From Rhodococcus qingshengii JCM 15477 (lineage in GTDB: Bacteria; Actinomycetota; Actinomycetes; Mycobacteriales; Mycobacteriaceae): a stretch of 64,000 nucleotides of DNA. Position numbers and translations under genes: made by a program. The DNA lies in contig NZ_CP096563.1 in NCBI RefSeq assembly GCF_023221595.1, positions 1,222,501 through 1,286,500 on the forward strand. The letters run 5' to 3'. The notes beneath the pieces were generated by a model. The model saw nothing but the letters and a program-made list of their open reading frames with translations, did not search any database and had not been told where the DNA came from. Shown piece after piece: positions 44,414 to 53,049 of this stretch (positions within the stretch are counted from its first letter, which is position 1; the number at the start of each line of letters is the position of its first letter).

Positions 44414-45739
44414 CTAGTGCCGAAGCGCATTCTGTTCATGTAGGGGGTTGGCGGATGGCCCGGAGAGTAGGGCCGCACTGTCGCGGGCGTAGGGGCGATA
44501 CAGTGCGCCTGAAGCGACCCCGTTGACGGTGGTCAGCACTACGGTGACGATGAAGAGCGCGCCTTGCAATCCGATTCTGTCGCCGAGGGTTCCGACCAAG
44601 ACAGCGTATCCGGCGTAGGCCAGCGCTTCGACTGTCGAGACGGAGACGGCAAAGGCCAGGGCTCGCAGTTCCGGACGAACTACGGCCATGATAATCGGCC
44701 GATTGACCACTGGGACCTGACCTTGAAGGACGCCGACGATCCCGAACAAGACCGCGTAGACGCCGATGCTGTTCCAGGAAATCTGCGTAGCGATCAGTGC
44801 TGCGGCCGCGAATCCGAGTTGGCTGGCCTGAAGCATGATGATGCGGCCGTTTCGGGGTCGTTTGACGTGTACGGCGTCGTTGACTCGTCCGCCGACGAAC
44901 GTGCCGAGCAGGTACCCGATTGCGAAGGGCGGTGCGATGATCGAAGCAGTTGCGGTCGTGAATCCGTGCTCCTCGACGAGAAATACGATGCTGAAGCTCA
45001 TGATGACGTTCTGGCCCGAGAATGCGCGTTGTACGAGTAAGTATCGGAATGTCTTGATAGCGAGTAGCTCTCGTATCCCTTCGCGCCAGAATCTTGCTTT
45101 GGAGCCGAGATCGTCGGTGGTCGTCTGTGCGGGCGCATCGGCGGATTCAGGATCGTCGAGGAAAAGCATGATAAGCACACCGATGGCGATGCAGATTGCA
45201 CCGGTGATGATGTATCCGTAGCGCCATCCATCTTCGAAGCGAGACAAAAGCCCGAATATCGGGGCGGTCGCGCCGGTGATGACGGCGACGCCGCCGTATA
45301 CCAATCCCGTTGCGCGGCCCCTCCGGGCGTCCTCGTACAGATCTCCGAGGATGGACAATGCAATCGAGCCGGCGCCGGCGAAACCTGCGGCGCCGATCGC
45401 ATAGAGGACGAGAAACTGAGTGAAACTGCCGGACAATCCGGCCAGGATTACCCAGACACCCCAGAACCCTGAACAGATGGCAAGTACCGACTTACGAGAA
45501 TATCGTCGGGCAAGGAACGCCCAGGGGATTGCCGTGAAGACCCCGACGGCCTTGGCCACTGCAACGATCGTGCCGAGCGCCGCCGATGACAATCCCATGG
45601 CCTCGCGCATGAGCGGGAAGAGCACGGACGTCACGCTGCTTTCGGCGTTGTCCATTGCCGTGGAGCCGGTCAGGAGTGCGAGGTTCTTACCTCGCCGACT
45701 GCGTGGAAACTGAGTAGGTGCCGCAAGTTCTGTGGTCAT
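44414..45739 (-). CDS. MFS transporter
   Basis: A 441-residue protein with 12 predicted helices and the loop 2-3 motif (FLARRYSRKSVLAICSGFWG). Start at ATG 45739; the frame extends to 45844 but without family match. It is likely the importer, or exporter, of the substrate handled by the acyl-CoA ligase cluster. A TAGACATACTGTCTA palindrome lies 109 bases upstream, which links it to the TetR at 49.5 kb. Confidence 0.92.
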   Translation of the reverse strand: MTTELAAPTQFPRSRRGKNLALLTGSTAMDNAESSVTSVLFPLMREAMGLSSAALGTIVAVAKAVGVFTAIPWAFLARRYSRKSVLAICSGFWGVWVILAGLSGSFTQFLVLYAIGAAGFAGAGSIALSILGDLYEDARRGRATGLVYGGVAVITGATAPIFGLLSRFEDGWRYGYIITGAICIAIGVLIMLFLDDPESADAPAQTTTDDLGSKARFWREGIRELLAIKTFRYLLVQRAFSGQNVIMSFSIVFLVEEHGFTTATASIIAPPFAIGYLLGTFVGGRVNDAVHVKRPRNGRIIMLQASQLGFAAAALIATQISWNSIGVYAVLFGIVGVLQGQVPVVNRPIIMAVVRPELRALAFAVSVSTVEALAYAGYAVLVGTLGDRIGLQGALFIVTVVLTTVNGVASGALYRPYARDSAALLSGPSANPLHEQNALRH

Positions 45740-45847
45740 TGTTCCCTCTCGAAAAATGCCGATGATTGCTTGGGCGCGGTGGGCAGCGCTCGGCGGTCGA
45801 CTGTGCACTGAGTCACAGTGAGCATTAATGGAGACAATATACATAAA

Positions 45848-45862
45848 TAGACATACTGTCTA
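45848..45862. promoter_or_regulatory. Palindrome A, putative TetR operator upstream of MFS gene
   Basis: TAGACATACTGTCTA is a perfect 6+3+6 inverted repeat. Similar sites lie at 49405-49419 and 51378-51392, each before another transcription unit of the same cluster. Confidence 0.7.
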
Positions 45863-45871
45863 TCTCTTTGT

Positions 45872-46186
45872 TCAAAGTTGGATGACAGTGCAGGTGCCGA
45901 GTCCCGCAACCGTGACGCCTACGGCCAAAGTCGCCATGACAATGAACGGTATTTCTCGAGAATCCTTGTCGTCCAGACTGAGTCGACGATGACGGATTGT
46001 CGTGCCCACGATGACTCCGGCAGTCGTAATGATGAGCGTGGCGAACACTGCGATTCGTAGAACGGACGGATGCAAAGCGATTTCGCGACCGGTGATCACT
46101 GACACAGTCACAGAGGAGAGGGCAGTTCGTCGCCAGGCGAGCACGGTTCGCTCGGGTTGCAGTCCGGGCGGCTCGTTTTTCGTCAC
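45872..46186 (-). CDS. DUF202 membrane protein (YidH-like), gene 2 of pair
   Basis: A 104-residue protein with the DUF202 signature PERTVLAWRRTALSSVTVSV and three membrane helices. Its GTG start (46186) overlaps the TGA of the preceding gene, so translation is coupled. YidH-type proteins are of unknown function; pairs of adjacent DUF202 genes are common in actinobacteria. Confidence 0.85.
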   Translation of the reverse strand: MTKNEPPGLQPERTVLAWRRTALSSVTVSVITGREIALHPSVLRIAVFATLIITTAGVIVGTTIRHRRLSLDDKDSREIPFIVMATLAVGVTVAGLGTCTVIQL

Positions 46187-46512
46187 AACACGGTCATCCC
46201 TACGCCGAGACCCGCAACGACACACACCCCACCGACGAGAAGCGCGATCATCGGTGACGTGGGTAAGGGAAGATCACGCCTCATCGCGGTTTGGACGGCC
46301 TTCCAGTGTCTGAGCGCGCCGAGCGCTACAGCCGACGCCACGACGGTGCACACGACTCCGAGCATTTTGTACATATTGTTGTCGTTTTCGGATACGTAGA
46401 ACTGACCGACTGCGACGCCGCCTGCCAACAACCCCAACGCAGTTCGTATCCAAGCCAGAAATGTTCGTTCGTTCGCAAGACTGAATCTGTAGTCCGGTTC
46501 GTGATCGATCAC
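46183..46512 (-). CDS. DUF202 membrane protein (YidH-like), gene 1 of pair
   Basis: A 109-residue protein with YRFSLANERTFLAWIRTALG, the DUF202 signature, followed by three helices. Start is GTG 46512, eight bases after a strong GGAGG ribosome site; the open frame extends to 46803, but that part overlaps the acyl-CoA dehydrogenase gene and lacks support. It overlaps the second DUF202 gene by four bases. Confidence 0.85.
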   Translation of the reverse strand: MIDHEPDYRFSLANERTFLAWIRTALGLLAGGVAVGQFYVSENDNNMYKMLGVVCTVVASAVALGALRHWKAVQTAMRRDLPLPTSPMIALLVGGVCVVAGLGVGMTVL

Positions 46513-46613
46513 GGTGATTGCCTCCGAAATGTCGAGTGCCCGCCAGGCCGTCACGTCGAGCGTATGACGACCTGGCGGGCGCGAAATTGGATACGACTGT
46601 CCTTGAATGATCT

Positions 46614-47798
46614 TCAGGTGGTGAGTAATTGACGCGCGATTCCGTTCTTCTGAATCTCGGAGGAGCCGGTCAGGATTCGGAACATCCTCAACCGCTGGAA
46701 CAGTGATTCGACCTCCGAACCACGGATGACCCCGGCTTTTCCGTGAATCTGAACTGCGTGGTCGGCGATGGTGAAGGCCTTCTCGGCAACGAACAGCTTG
46801 CACATAAATGCTTCGGTACGCGGACTCCCACCGGCATCGAGTGTGGCGAGTGCGTCGTAGGTCATCGAGCGCGCAGCGTAGTAGTCGGTCGCCATGTCGG
46901 CGAGTTTGTGTTGGATGGACTGCAACATCGCAAGAGGAGCGCCCTGCACCTGGCGAGTCTTGCTGTACTCCAACGACAATTCCAGTGCTCGGCGGGCTCC
47001 GCCGAGGACGGTGGGGCAGTGCAACAACCGGTTGACTGTGACTCGACCGAGTCCGATTCTCAAGCCTTCGCCCACATTTCCGAGAAGCTGTTCCGGCCCC
47101 ACGTAGCAGCCGTCGAGGATGATGTCCGCTTCGATGTGCTGACCGGACATCGGGACGTCACCGTCCGCCACTGTGCAGCCAGGAGAATCCAAGTCGACCA
47201 GGAAGGCCGAGTACGAATCCGGTCCGTCGCCGTCGGATGCCATCTTTGCGATCAGGACCGAAAAGTCGGCGAAGGGGCCCGCGGACGAGAACACCTTGTG
47301 GCCGTTCAGGCGCCATCCGGCACCGTCCGGGGTAGCTGTGGTGAGCATGCCGCGAACATCGGAACCTGCGTCGTTCTCGGTGAGAGAAAAGCAGCATGCC
47401 TTCTCTCCTCGCAGCACCGGAATCAAGTACTTTTCCAACTGGTGCTCGGTGGCGTATTGAAAGATCGATCCCGCGCGGAGTGGGCCACCCATGTCTCCGA
47501 GCACGGACGTCGCGAGGACCCGCGGCGATGCACCGACCTCTTCTTTGAGTGCGGCGAGTTCGGTATAGGTGAGGTTCTGGCCGCCGAGTTCAGTGGGGAG
47601 GTGTATTCCGTAGAAGCCGAGTTCGCGGCTGCGTCTCCACACTGGCTCGAGTGTCTCACGGATGTAGTGGGATTCTTGAGTGAGACCCAATTCGGCTTCG
47701 TACTCGGCTAGTTCGCCGTCGAGATAGTCGCGTAGACGCTCGACGAGCGATTGAAGTCTTGGATTGTCTTCGTAGGTAGGGGTGAGAGCGAATGACAT
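46614..47798 (-). CDS. Acyl-CoA dehydrogenase family protein with unusual catalytic-base position
   Basis: A 394-residue ACAD fold. CFSLTENDAGSDVRGMLTTA is the FAD/substrate motif and GWRLNGHKVFSSAG the second. The C-terminal motif reads FRILTGSSEIQKN, where most enzymes have IYEGTSEIQR; the catalytic Glu position is Thr. The IVD-type alternative Glu (LERL) reads VNRL here. The base is therefore not where expected; ACAD10/11-like relatives use other residues. It lies 12 bases after the CoA ligase gene, clearly in one operon. Confidence 0.9.
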   Translation of the reverse strand: MSFALTPTYEDNPRLQSLVERLRDYLDGELAEYEAELGLTQESHYIRETLEPVWRRSRELGFYGIHLPTELGGQNLTYTELAALKEEVGASPRVLATSVLGDMGGPLRAGSIFQYATEHQLEKYLIPVLRGEKACCFSLTENDAGSDVRGMLTTATPDGAGWRLNGHKVFSSAGPFADFSVLIAKMASDGDGPDSYSAFLVDLDSPGCTVADGDVPMSGQHIEADIILDGCYVGPEQLLGNVGEGLRIGLGRVTVNRLLHCPTVLGGARRALELSLEYSKTRQVQGAPLAMLQSIQHKLADMATDYYAARSMTYDALATLDAGGSPRTEAFMCKLFVAEKAFTIADHAVQIHGKAGVIRGSEVESLFQRLRMFRILTGSSEIQKNGIARQLLTT

Positions 47799-47810
47799 GT
47801 CTATTTCCTG

Positions 47811-49367
47811 TCAGTTGACGTGACGGTCAGCGGTGGTCCAGTAGGTCGCGCGAATCGCGCGGCGATCGATCTTGCCGTTTCGGTTGACAGGCAACGAATC
47901 TGCGAAGTCGACCGAACGTGGCTTCTTCATGCTTGCCAGACGCGTCGAGCAGTGCGCGATCAATTCCATTGCGGTGGTGTCAGTTCCATCTCTGGTCACG
48001 ACAACAGCCTTGACTGCTTCGCCCCACTTCGGATCGGGAACTCCCACTACGCAGACTTCGGAAACGGCGGGATGTTCGTACAAAGCGGCCTCCACCTCGC
48101 TGCAGTAGATGTTGAATCCGCCCGAGATGATCATGTCCTTCTTGCGGTCGACGATGAACAGGTAGCCGTCTTCGCGGAAATAGCCGACATCGCCCGTGTG
48201 GACCCAGCCGTTCCTGAACGTCTCAGCCGACAGCTCGGGTTCGTGGAAGTATTCGCGGACACAGTCCGGACCACTGGCTACGATCTCGCCGATCGTGCCG
48301 GCCGGGACCTGTACGCCGTTGTCGTCGACCACGCGAACATCGGTGTCGTATGCCGGCCGGCCGCACGAGAGAAGAAGCTCAGGGTCGGATTCGATACCGC
48401 GCACCACGTCTTCAGCGGTCAAGACAGTGACGACGCTGGTCGTTTCGCCGAGCCCGTATCCCTGAATGACGATGGGACCGAACACCTTTACCGCGTCGCG
48501 CAACCGTTGTGGAGAAACCGGCGCTGCGCCTACGCCGATGCAGCGCAGAGAGCTCAGGTCGACGTCGGTAACCGACGGATGGTCCATCAGCAAGTTGAGC
48601 ATCGTCGGGACCACCATGGTGGTGGTGATCCGCTCACGTTCGATGGTCTGCAGGAACGTCCTCGTGTCCCATGCCGGCAGGATCACCACTGCGGCGCCCC
48701 TGGCGAACATTCCGAGCATCACCATGCCGGAAGCGTGTGTGATCGGGCCGGGGGCGAGGTAGCGATCACCAACAGTCGGCGCGCCTTCGGGGCTCATCAG
48801 TCGCTTGCGCATGTTCGCCAAGCGGTTGCCGTGACTCTGGACCGCAGCCTTGAGCTTGCCGGTGGACCCGGATGTGTAGTTGAGGACAGCCGGGGCGTCA
48901 ATGTCGACGTCCACCTCGACGTTGTCTTCGCTGCCCCTTGTCGTCAGTTCGTGATAACTGTCCGCGCCGGGAGTCGAAGTGCTGTAGTCGATCACCCTGC
49001 AGTTCAGCCCTGCGTCGGCGACGACCTTCAGCGCCATCTCGGCATGGGCGGGGTCGACGAAGAGGACACGCACATCGGCGTCGGCGAGGATATGCCCGAG
49101 TTCGTCGGCGCCCAGTCGTGCGTTGATCGGCACCCTGACGAATCCTCCCTTGTACAAGGCCATTTCGGTCACTACGAGTTCCCCGCAGTTTCCGGCAAAG
49201 GTTCCGATCATGTGTCCGGGCCGTGTCCCGGTCACTGCGAGAGCGGACGCGAGACGGTTTGCGGCCGTATCGAGCTCGCTGTAGGTCCACCGGCCTTCGC
49301 CGCAGACAAGGGCTTCGAGATCGGGGTAGTAGCTGGCGCTTCGGGCGAGATAAGTACCGAGGTTCAT
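47811..49367 (-). CDS. AMP-dependent acyl-CoA synthetase/ligase
   Basis: A 518-residue adenylating enzyme. The P-loop is LNYTSGSTGKLK, A5-type GYGLGET, A8-type GWVHTGDVGYFREDGYLFIV and the A10 lysine NGKIDRRAIR. Such enzymes activate a carboxylic acid to its CoA thioester via acyl-AMP. The ribosome site GGAG fits ATG 49367 (six-base gap) better than ATG 49373, which directly abuts it. Substrate is not deducible. It shares an operon with the acyl-CoA dehydrogenase and a promoter region with the divergent TetR. Confidence 0.93.
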   Translation of the reverse strand: MNLGTYLARSASYYPDLEALVCGEGRWTYSELDTAANRLASALAVTGTRPGHMIGTFAGNCGELVVTEMALYKGGFVRVPINARLGADELGHILADADVRVLFVDPAHAEMALKVVADAGLNCRVIDYSTSTPGADSYHELTTRGSEDNVEVDVDIDAPAVLNYTSGSTGKLKAAVQSHGNRLANMRKRLMSPEGAPTVGDRYLAPGPITHASGMVMLGMFARGAAVVILPAWDTRTFLQTIERERITTTMVVPTMLNLLMDHPSVTDVDLSSLRCIGVGAAPVSPQRLRDAVKVFGPIVIQGYGLGETTSVVTVLTAEDVVRGIESDPELLLSCGRPAYDTDVRVVDDNGVQVPAGTIGEIVASGPDCVREYFHEPELSAETFRNGWVHTGDVGYFREDGYLFIVDRKKDMIISGGFNIYCSEVEAALYEHPAVSEVCVVGVPDPKWGEAVKAVVVTRDGTDTTAMELIAHCSTRLASMKKPRSVDFADSLPVNRNGKIDRRAIRATYWTTADRHVN

Positions 49368-49404
49368 GGACATCTCCAGAGAAAATCGACATCACGAATG
49401 TTAA

Positions 49405-49419
49405 TGGACAGTCTGTCTA
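49405..49419. promoter_or_regulatory. Palindrome B, putative TetR operator between CoA ligase and tetR
   Basis: TGGACAGTCTGTCTA, the same 6+3+6 repeat as site A with one mismatch between arms. It lies in the divergent promoter region of the CoA-ligase operon and the tetR gene. Confidence 0.75.
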
Positions 49420-49482
49420 TATTCGATCGTCCTGTCAATGTTGAACTATGCTTCGTACAACAGTGCGAAGGAAGGGAACCCA

Positions 49483-50091
49483 ATGCCTCCAGAAGACAGA
49501 CGTGTCCGGCGTACCCGACGATTGCTGCGGGATGCCTTGGTCTCGCTCGTTCTGGAACGGGGATATGCCGGGATCACCGTCGAAGACATCACGGACCGTG
49601 CAGATTTGGGTCGGGCGACGTTCTACAGTCACTACACCGACAAAGACGATTTGCTCGGTCAAGTCGTGTCCGATCTGGCCGATGACCTGCAAGAGCGGCT
49701 CGGTCCACTCATTCCCGCCTCTTCGATCGGATTCACCGGCAAGCCTGTGCTCGAGATGTTCAGGCATGCCGCTGAGGAACGTGACGTCTACCGTGTGATC
49801 CTGCGTGGTGAGGGGGATGGCAAGGCGCTGCGAAAGTTCGTCGAAGACCGCAGCGTCGCCGCTGTGCGGATATTTTCCGCACGGGCAGAAGCGCTCGGGG
49901 TTACTCCGCGAATCGACATCGAAGTACTCTCGCGGGCATGGGTGGGTGAACAGATCGCGGTCATGCAGTGGTGGCTCGAGTCCGACCCGCCACCGCTGAC
50001 GCCGGAAGAAGTCACCGAGATGCTGCTCGAACTTTCGTTGCGGGGACGTTACTGGTCTTCGGGTTTCGACGGCGAATTGAAATCCGGATAG
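49483..50091 (+). CDS. TetR-family regulator of the acyl-CoA cluster
   Basis: A 202-residue protein: RRVRRTRRLLRDALVSLVLE starts the HTH domain and LGRATFYSHYTDKDDLLGQV is the recognition region. Start at ATG 49483 has AAGGGA seven bases upstream; the frame extends to 49438. Probably represses its own gene, the CoA-ligase operon, the MFS operon and the CaiB gene through the TAGACAnnnTGTCTA-like sites. The 3' end overlaps the convergent CaiB gene by 43 bases. Confidence 0.9.
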   Translation: MPPEDRRVRRTRRLLRDALVSLVLERGYAGITVEDITDRADLGRATFYSHYTDKDDLLGQVVSDLADDLQERLGPLIPASSIGFTGKPVLEMFRHAAEERDVYRVILRGEGDGKALRKFVEDRSVAAVRIFSARAEALGVTPRIDIEVLSRAWVGEQIAVMQWWLESDPPPLTPEEVTEMLLELSLRGRYWSSGFDGELKSG

Positions 50092-51257
50092 CCGCTGTCA
50101 CGTCTCGCCGTTGCCGCGGCGGCTTCGTCGAGAACCGACTCGGTGTGCTCGCCCACGTACGGAGTCGGAAGTCGAAAACTGTTCAGTCCCAAGCTGAACT
50201 GCGCCGGGAATCTCATCTGGGGCCAGCTTTCTCCGTTTTCGGTCGCGACCTCGCTGAACAGGTTTCGAGCGACGACATGGGGATCGCTCATCAGTTGTCC
50301 GGCGTCGGTGAACACCGGCGCCCACGGGGCATTGATCGCAGTCAACGATTTTTCCCACCACCCGTATGTGTGCGTACCGAAGGTGGTGACCAGGAGTTCC
50401 CGCAACTCTGCCTTGTGCTGTGTTCGGGTCCATCGATCGTCGTAGCGCAGTGTGTTCAGTGCCGGAAACTCAGCGCTGAATGCTGTTCGGAACTCGATCC
50501 AGAACTTGTCTTCGAAAGTGGCAAGTGAAAGCAAGCAACCGTCGGACGTCTCGAAAATGTCGTTGTCTCCCTGGACGGTCGGTGAATCGGTAGGGTTCTC
50601 GATATCGCGGATCATGAGCGCGAAAGGCGCGCACCAGGCGGTTGCAGCCTCGGCGAGGGAAATGTCTATGTGTTGTCCGCGTCCGTGCTTGTCCACGCTG
50701 GCGAGAGCAACCGAGATGGACAGTGCTGCGTACATCGAACCCACCAGATCACCGGCCCGGATACCAGGGCGGGTGACGACTCCGTCGGTGCACCCGGGAA
50801 CTGCGAAAAAGCCGGAAAGGCCGAGGAAGTTCAATTCGTGCCCCGGCTTGTCGGCATAGGGTCCGGACTGCCCGTAACCGGTGATCGAACATAATACGAT
50901 GCGTGGGTTGGCTTTTCGAAGTACGTCGTAGCCGAGTCCCATGCCTGCCAGTACCTGTGGCCGGAACCCCTCGACCACTGCATCTGCAGTCTCGACTAGT
51001 CGAAGGAACGTCTCGCGATCGGATTCGAGACGGAGATCGAGCGCGATCGATCGCTTGTTCCTGTTCAACGAAGCCATCCGTTCACCAGCTGCCCGCGTGG
51101 GATCAGGTCGCTTCGGGTTCTCGACCTTGACCACGTCGGCGCCCAGATCTGCGAGCAGCGTCGTCGCAAACGGGCCGGGCAGAAGGCGAGAGAGGTCGAG
51201 AACGCGCTTGCCGTGTAAGAAACTCCATTCCGACGTGTTGTCGCTGTCCATGTTCAC
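50049..51257 (-). CDS. CaiB/BaiF-type CoA-transferase (or alpha-methylacyl-CoA racemase-like)
   Basis: A 402-residue class III CoA-transferase. Catalytic Asp170 (GIRAGDLVG) aligns with Asp169 of formyl-CoA transferase. GHELNFLGLSG holds His140, which is also a catalytic residue in racemases of the same fold, followed by Glu where AMACR has Asp. The sequence thus fits a transferase or a racemase. LSRLLPGPFATTLLADLGAD is the N-terminal signature. It overlaps the TetR gene convergently and has site C upstream. Confidence 0.92.
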   Translation of the reverse strand: MNMDSDNTSEWSFLHGKRVLDLSRLLPGPFATTLLADLGADVVKVENPKRPDPTRAAGERMASLNRNKRSIALDLRLESDRETFLRLVETADAVVEGFRPQVLAGMGLGYDVLRKANPRIVLCSITGYGQSGPYADKPGHELNFLGLSGFFAVPGCTDGVVTRPGIRAGDLVGSMYAALSISVALASVDKHGRGQHIDISLAEAATAWCAPFALMIRDIENPTDSPTVQGDNDIFETSDGCLLSLATFEDKFWIEFRTAFSAEFPALNTLRYDDRWTRTQHKAELRELLVTTFGTHTYGWWEKSLTAINAPWAPVFTDAGQLMSDPHVVARNLFSEVATENGESWPQMRFPAQFSLGLNSFRLPTPYVGEHTESVLDEAAAATARRDSGYPDFNSPSKPEDQ

Positions 51258-51377
51258 ACTCCGAAGACTGTCGAGGCAGTAGCCGATAACGCCAAACCCT
51301 CATCGGCACGGCATTGTTCGTAACTGCTGGATCCCAGGATGATCAACCTGATCGATAATTGGCAGACTATCGATTAA

Positions 51378-51392
51378 TGAACAGGATGTCTA
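51378..51392. promoter_or_regulatory. Palindrome C, weaker putative TetR operator upstream of the CoA-transferase gene
   Basis: TGAACAGGATGTCTA resembles TAGACAnnnTGTCTA with two changes in the left arm; the right arm is intact. It overlaps the stop codon of the gene at 51390 and lies 121 bases upstream of the CaiB start. Confidence 0.5.
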
Positions 51393-52250
51393 CGAATTGA
51401 TTGCGGCGAGGTTTTGTTCTGCTTTGTCGACGCGACGCTCAGCAACACGGAGTTCCTTCTCGGATTCTCGAACCGCAGCGTCACTGGTCTTCTCGGCGTT
51501 CCGTGCGAACTGCCGTTGCTGCTCAGCGTGCTCGAGTTCGGTGCGCAGTTCTTCAACGCGCCGTTCGACGTCGGAGAGCGTCGTTCTGGCTTCCTGGAGT
51601 TCGGCGGTCTCGGACTTCACCCGGCGGCGGATCTCGTCGGCCTGCGCCGTGGCTTCCTTCAATTCTGCTTTTGCTCTGGCTTGTTCGGCCTTCGGTTCCG
51701 GAGTTTTCGACTTCGGAGTCGTCGGCTCTTCAATCGCGGCGTGCTGCGGTGATTTCTCATTCACCACGGCGAGCCCGGCGGGTCCGAAACCGCTGTAACT
51801 CGCCGCGGTCACGACCCGTCCGAGTCGAACCTGCGCGGCAGTCTCCTCATCGGCCAGAGCGGCATTGAGGGTCTGCGCGACATCACGTAAAGCATCCTCG
51901 CTGACGCTTTTTCCCCGTGAAGCCGCGATCTCACCGGATTTGTGGGCGAGACTCCGCACCACCTGCTGCCTCTGTGTCGTCAGCCGTCGCAAGTCCGGGC
52001 CCGAGAGATGGCGTTGAGCGTCGCGTAGCGATTCGCCAAGCGCGAGAAGTGCATCCAGATCCTCTGGTGCATCGCGCGAGATGAGATTGACCAACCACCC
52101 CACGGTGGTCGGCTTCCGAAGTTTGCCGATTTCCGCGGCCAATGTGCGGTCGTTGTCCTCCCGGGCGGCCTTCACATGATGTGTACGCGCCTCGACGAAC
52201 TCGCCGGGGTCGAGCCCGTACAGTTCGTTGGCGACATCATCGAGGGTCAC
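51390..52250 (-). CDS. Hypothetical coiled-coil protein
   Basis: A 286-residue cytoplasmic protein. The N-terminal half is globular (LYGLDPGEFVEARTHHVKAA, KPTTVGWLVNLISR), a pattern found in many actinobacterial hypothetical proteins. The C-terminal half, from about 175, is an Ala/Glu/Arg coiled coil. No catalytic motif. GTG start 52250. It is on the same strand as, and upstream of, the CaiB gene but separated by 130 bases and site C. Confidence 0.78.
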   Translation of the reverse strand: MTLDDVANELYGLDPGEFVEARTHHVKAAREDNDRTLAAEIGKLRKPTTVGWLVNLISRDAPEDLDALLALGESLRDAQRHLSGPDLRRLTTQRQQVVRSLAHKSGEIAASRGKSVSEDALRDVAQTLNAALADEETAAQVRLGRVVTAASYSGFGPAGLAVVNEKSPQHAAIEEPTTPKSKTPEPKAEQARAKAELKEATAQADEIRRRVKSETAELQEARTTLSDVERRVEELRTELEHAEQQRQFARNAEKTSDAAVRESEKELRVAERRVDKAEQNLAAINS

Positions 52251-52275
52251 GTATCCATATTGGCACTCGGAACGG

Positions 52276-53049
52276 TTACATGTGGCAAGGCGGAAGGTAT
52301 CGCACGGTAGGTACTCCGCCGGGACCGTCCAGGCGAACCTCGGCGTCGACCTGGTAGACCTCGGCTATCAGGTCAGCGGTGAGGACCTCGGTCGGGCTTC
52401 CGTGGGCAACGATGGATCCCCGGTTCAGCATCACTATCGAATCGCAGAACATGGCGGCCAGATTCAGATCGTGCAATGCCATGATCGTGGTGGTGGGGAG
52501 GCGTCGCACGAGCGCGAGCAATTCGAGTTGATGGTTGATGTCCAGGTGATTGGTCGGCTCGTCGAGTAGCAACTCGTGAGGTTCCTGAGCGAGGGCGCGC
52601 GCGATCTGGACGCGTTGGCGCTCCCCGCCGGACAGGGTGTGCCACGACCGGTCCAGCATGCCGGCGAGGTCGGTGTGTTCGATCGCTGCCCGAACGGCGT
52701 CGCGATCGGAATCCGACTGCCCACCCCACAGTCCGCGGTGAGGTGTGCGTCCGAGTTCGACTACCTCCGCGACCGTCAGATCGATCTCGGTGTTGCTGTG
52801 CTGATCAACGGTCGCGATCCGACGCGCGATGTCGCGGCGTTTCCAGTCGGACAACGGGGTTCGGTCCAGGGTCACGACACCGGATGTCGGACGATTGTGC
52901 CCGGCAAGCAGTTTCAGCAGCGTCGATTTCCCCGAACCGTTGGGGCCGAGAAGCCCCACCGTACTTCCGGTTGTAGGCGAGACGTCGAGGTCGTCGACTA
53001 TGAGCGCCCCGCCGACCCGCCAACTGACGCCGGTAGCTTCGAGTGTCAT
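52276..53049 (-). CDS. btuD: ABC transporter ATPase, vitamin B12/iron-siderophore type (BtuD-like)
   Basis: A 257-residue ATPase: Walker A GPNGSGKST, Q-loop VDQHSN, ABC signature LSGGERQRV, Walker B LLLDEPTNHLD, H-loop ALHDLN. ATG 53049 overlaps the stop of the permease gene. The operon starts with a cobalamin riboswitch, so cobalamin or a cobinamide is the likely cargo, although the sequence alone would also fit siderophores. Confidence 0.9.
   Translation of the reverse strand: MTLEATGVSWRVGGALIVDDLDVSPTTGSTVGLLGPNGSGKSTLLKLLAGHNRPTSGVVTLDRTPLSDWKRRDIARRIATVDQHSNTEIDLTVAEVVELGRTPHRGLWGGQSDSDRDAVRAAIEHTDLAGMLDRSWHTLSGGERQRVQIARALAQEPHELLLDEPTNHLDINHQLELLALVRRLPTTTIMALHDLNLAAMFCDSIVMLNRGSIVAHGSPTEVLTADLIAEVYQVDAEVRLDGPGGVPTVRYLPPCHM

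Noticed and set aside
46512-46803. 97-residue N-terminal extension of the first DUF202 protein
   Set aside because: It overlaps the acyl-CoA dehydrogenase gene and has no domain; the GTG at 46512 has a strong ribosome site.
47820-49685. 621-codon open frame on the plus strand
   Set aside because: It is antisense to the CoA-ligase gene, arises from G+C-rich codon structure and has no recognisable protein features.
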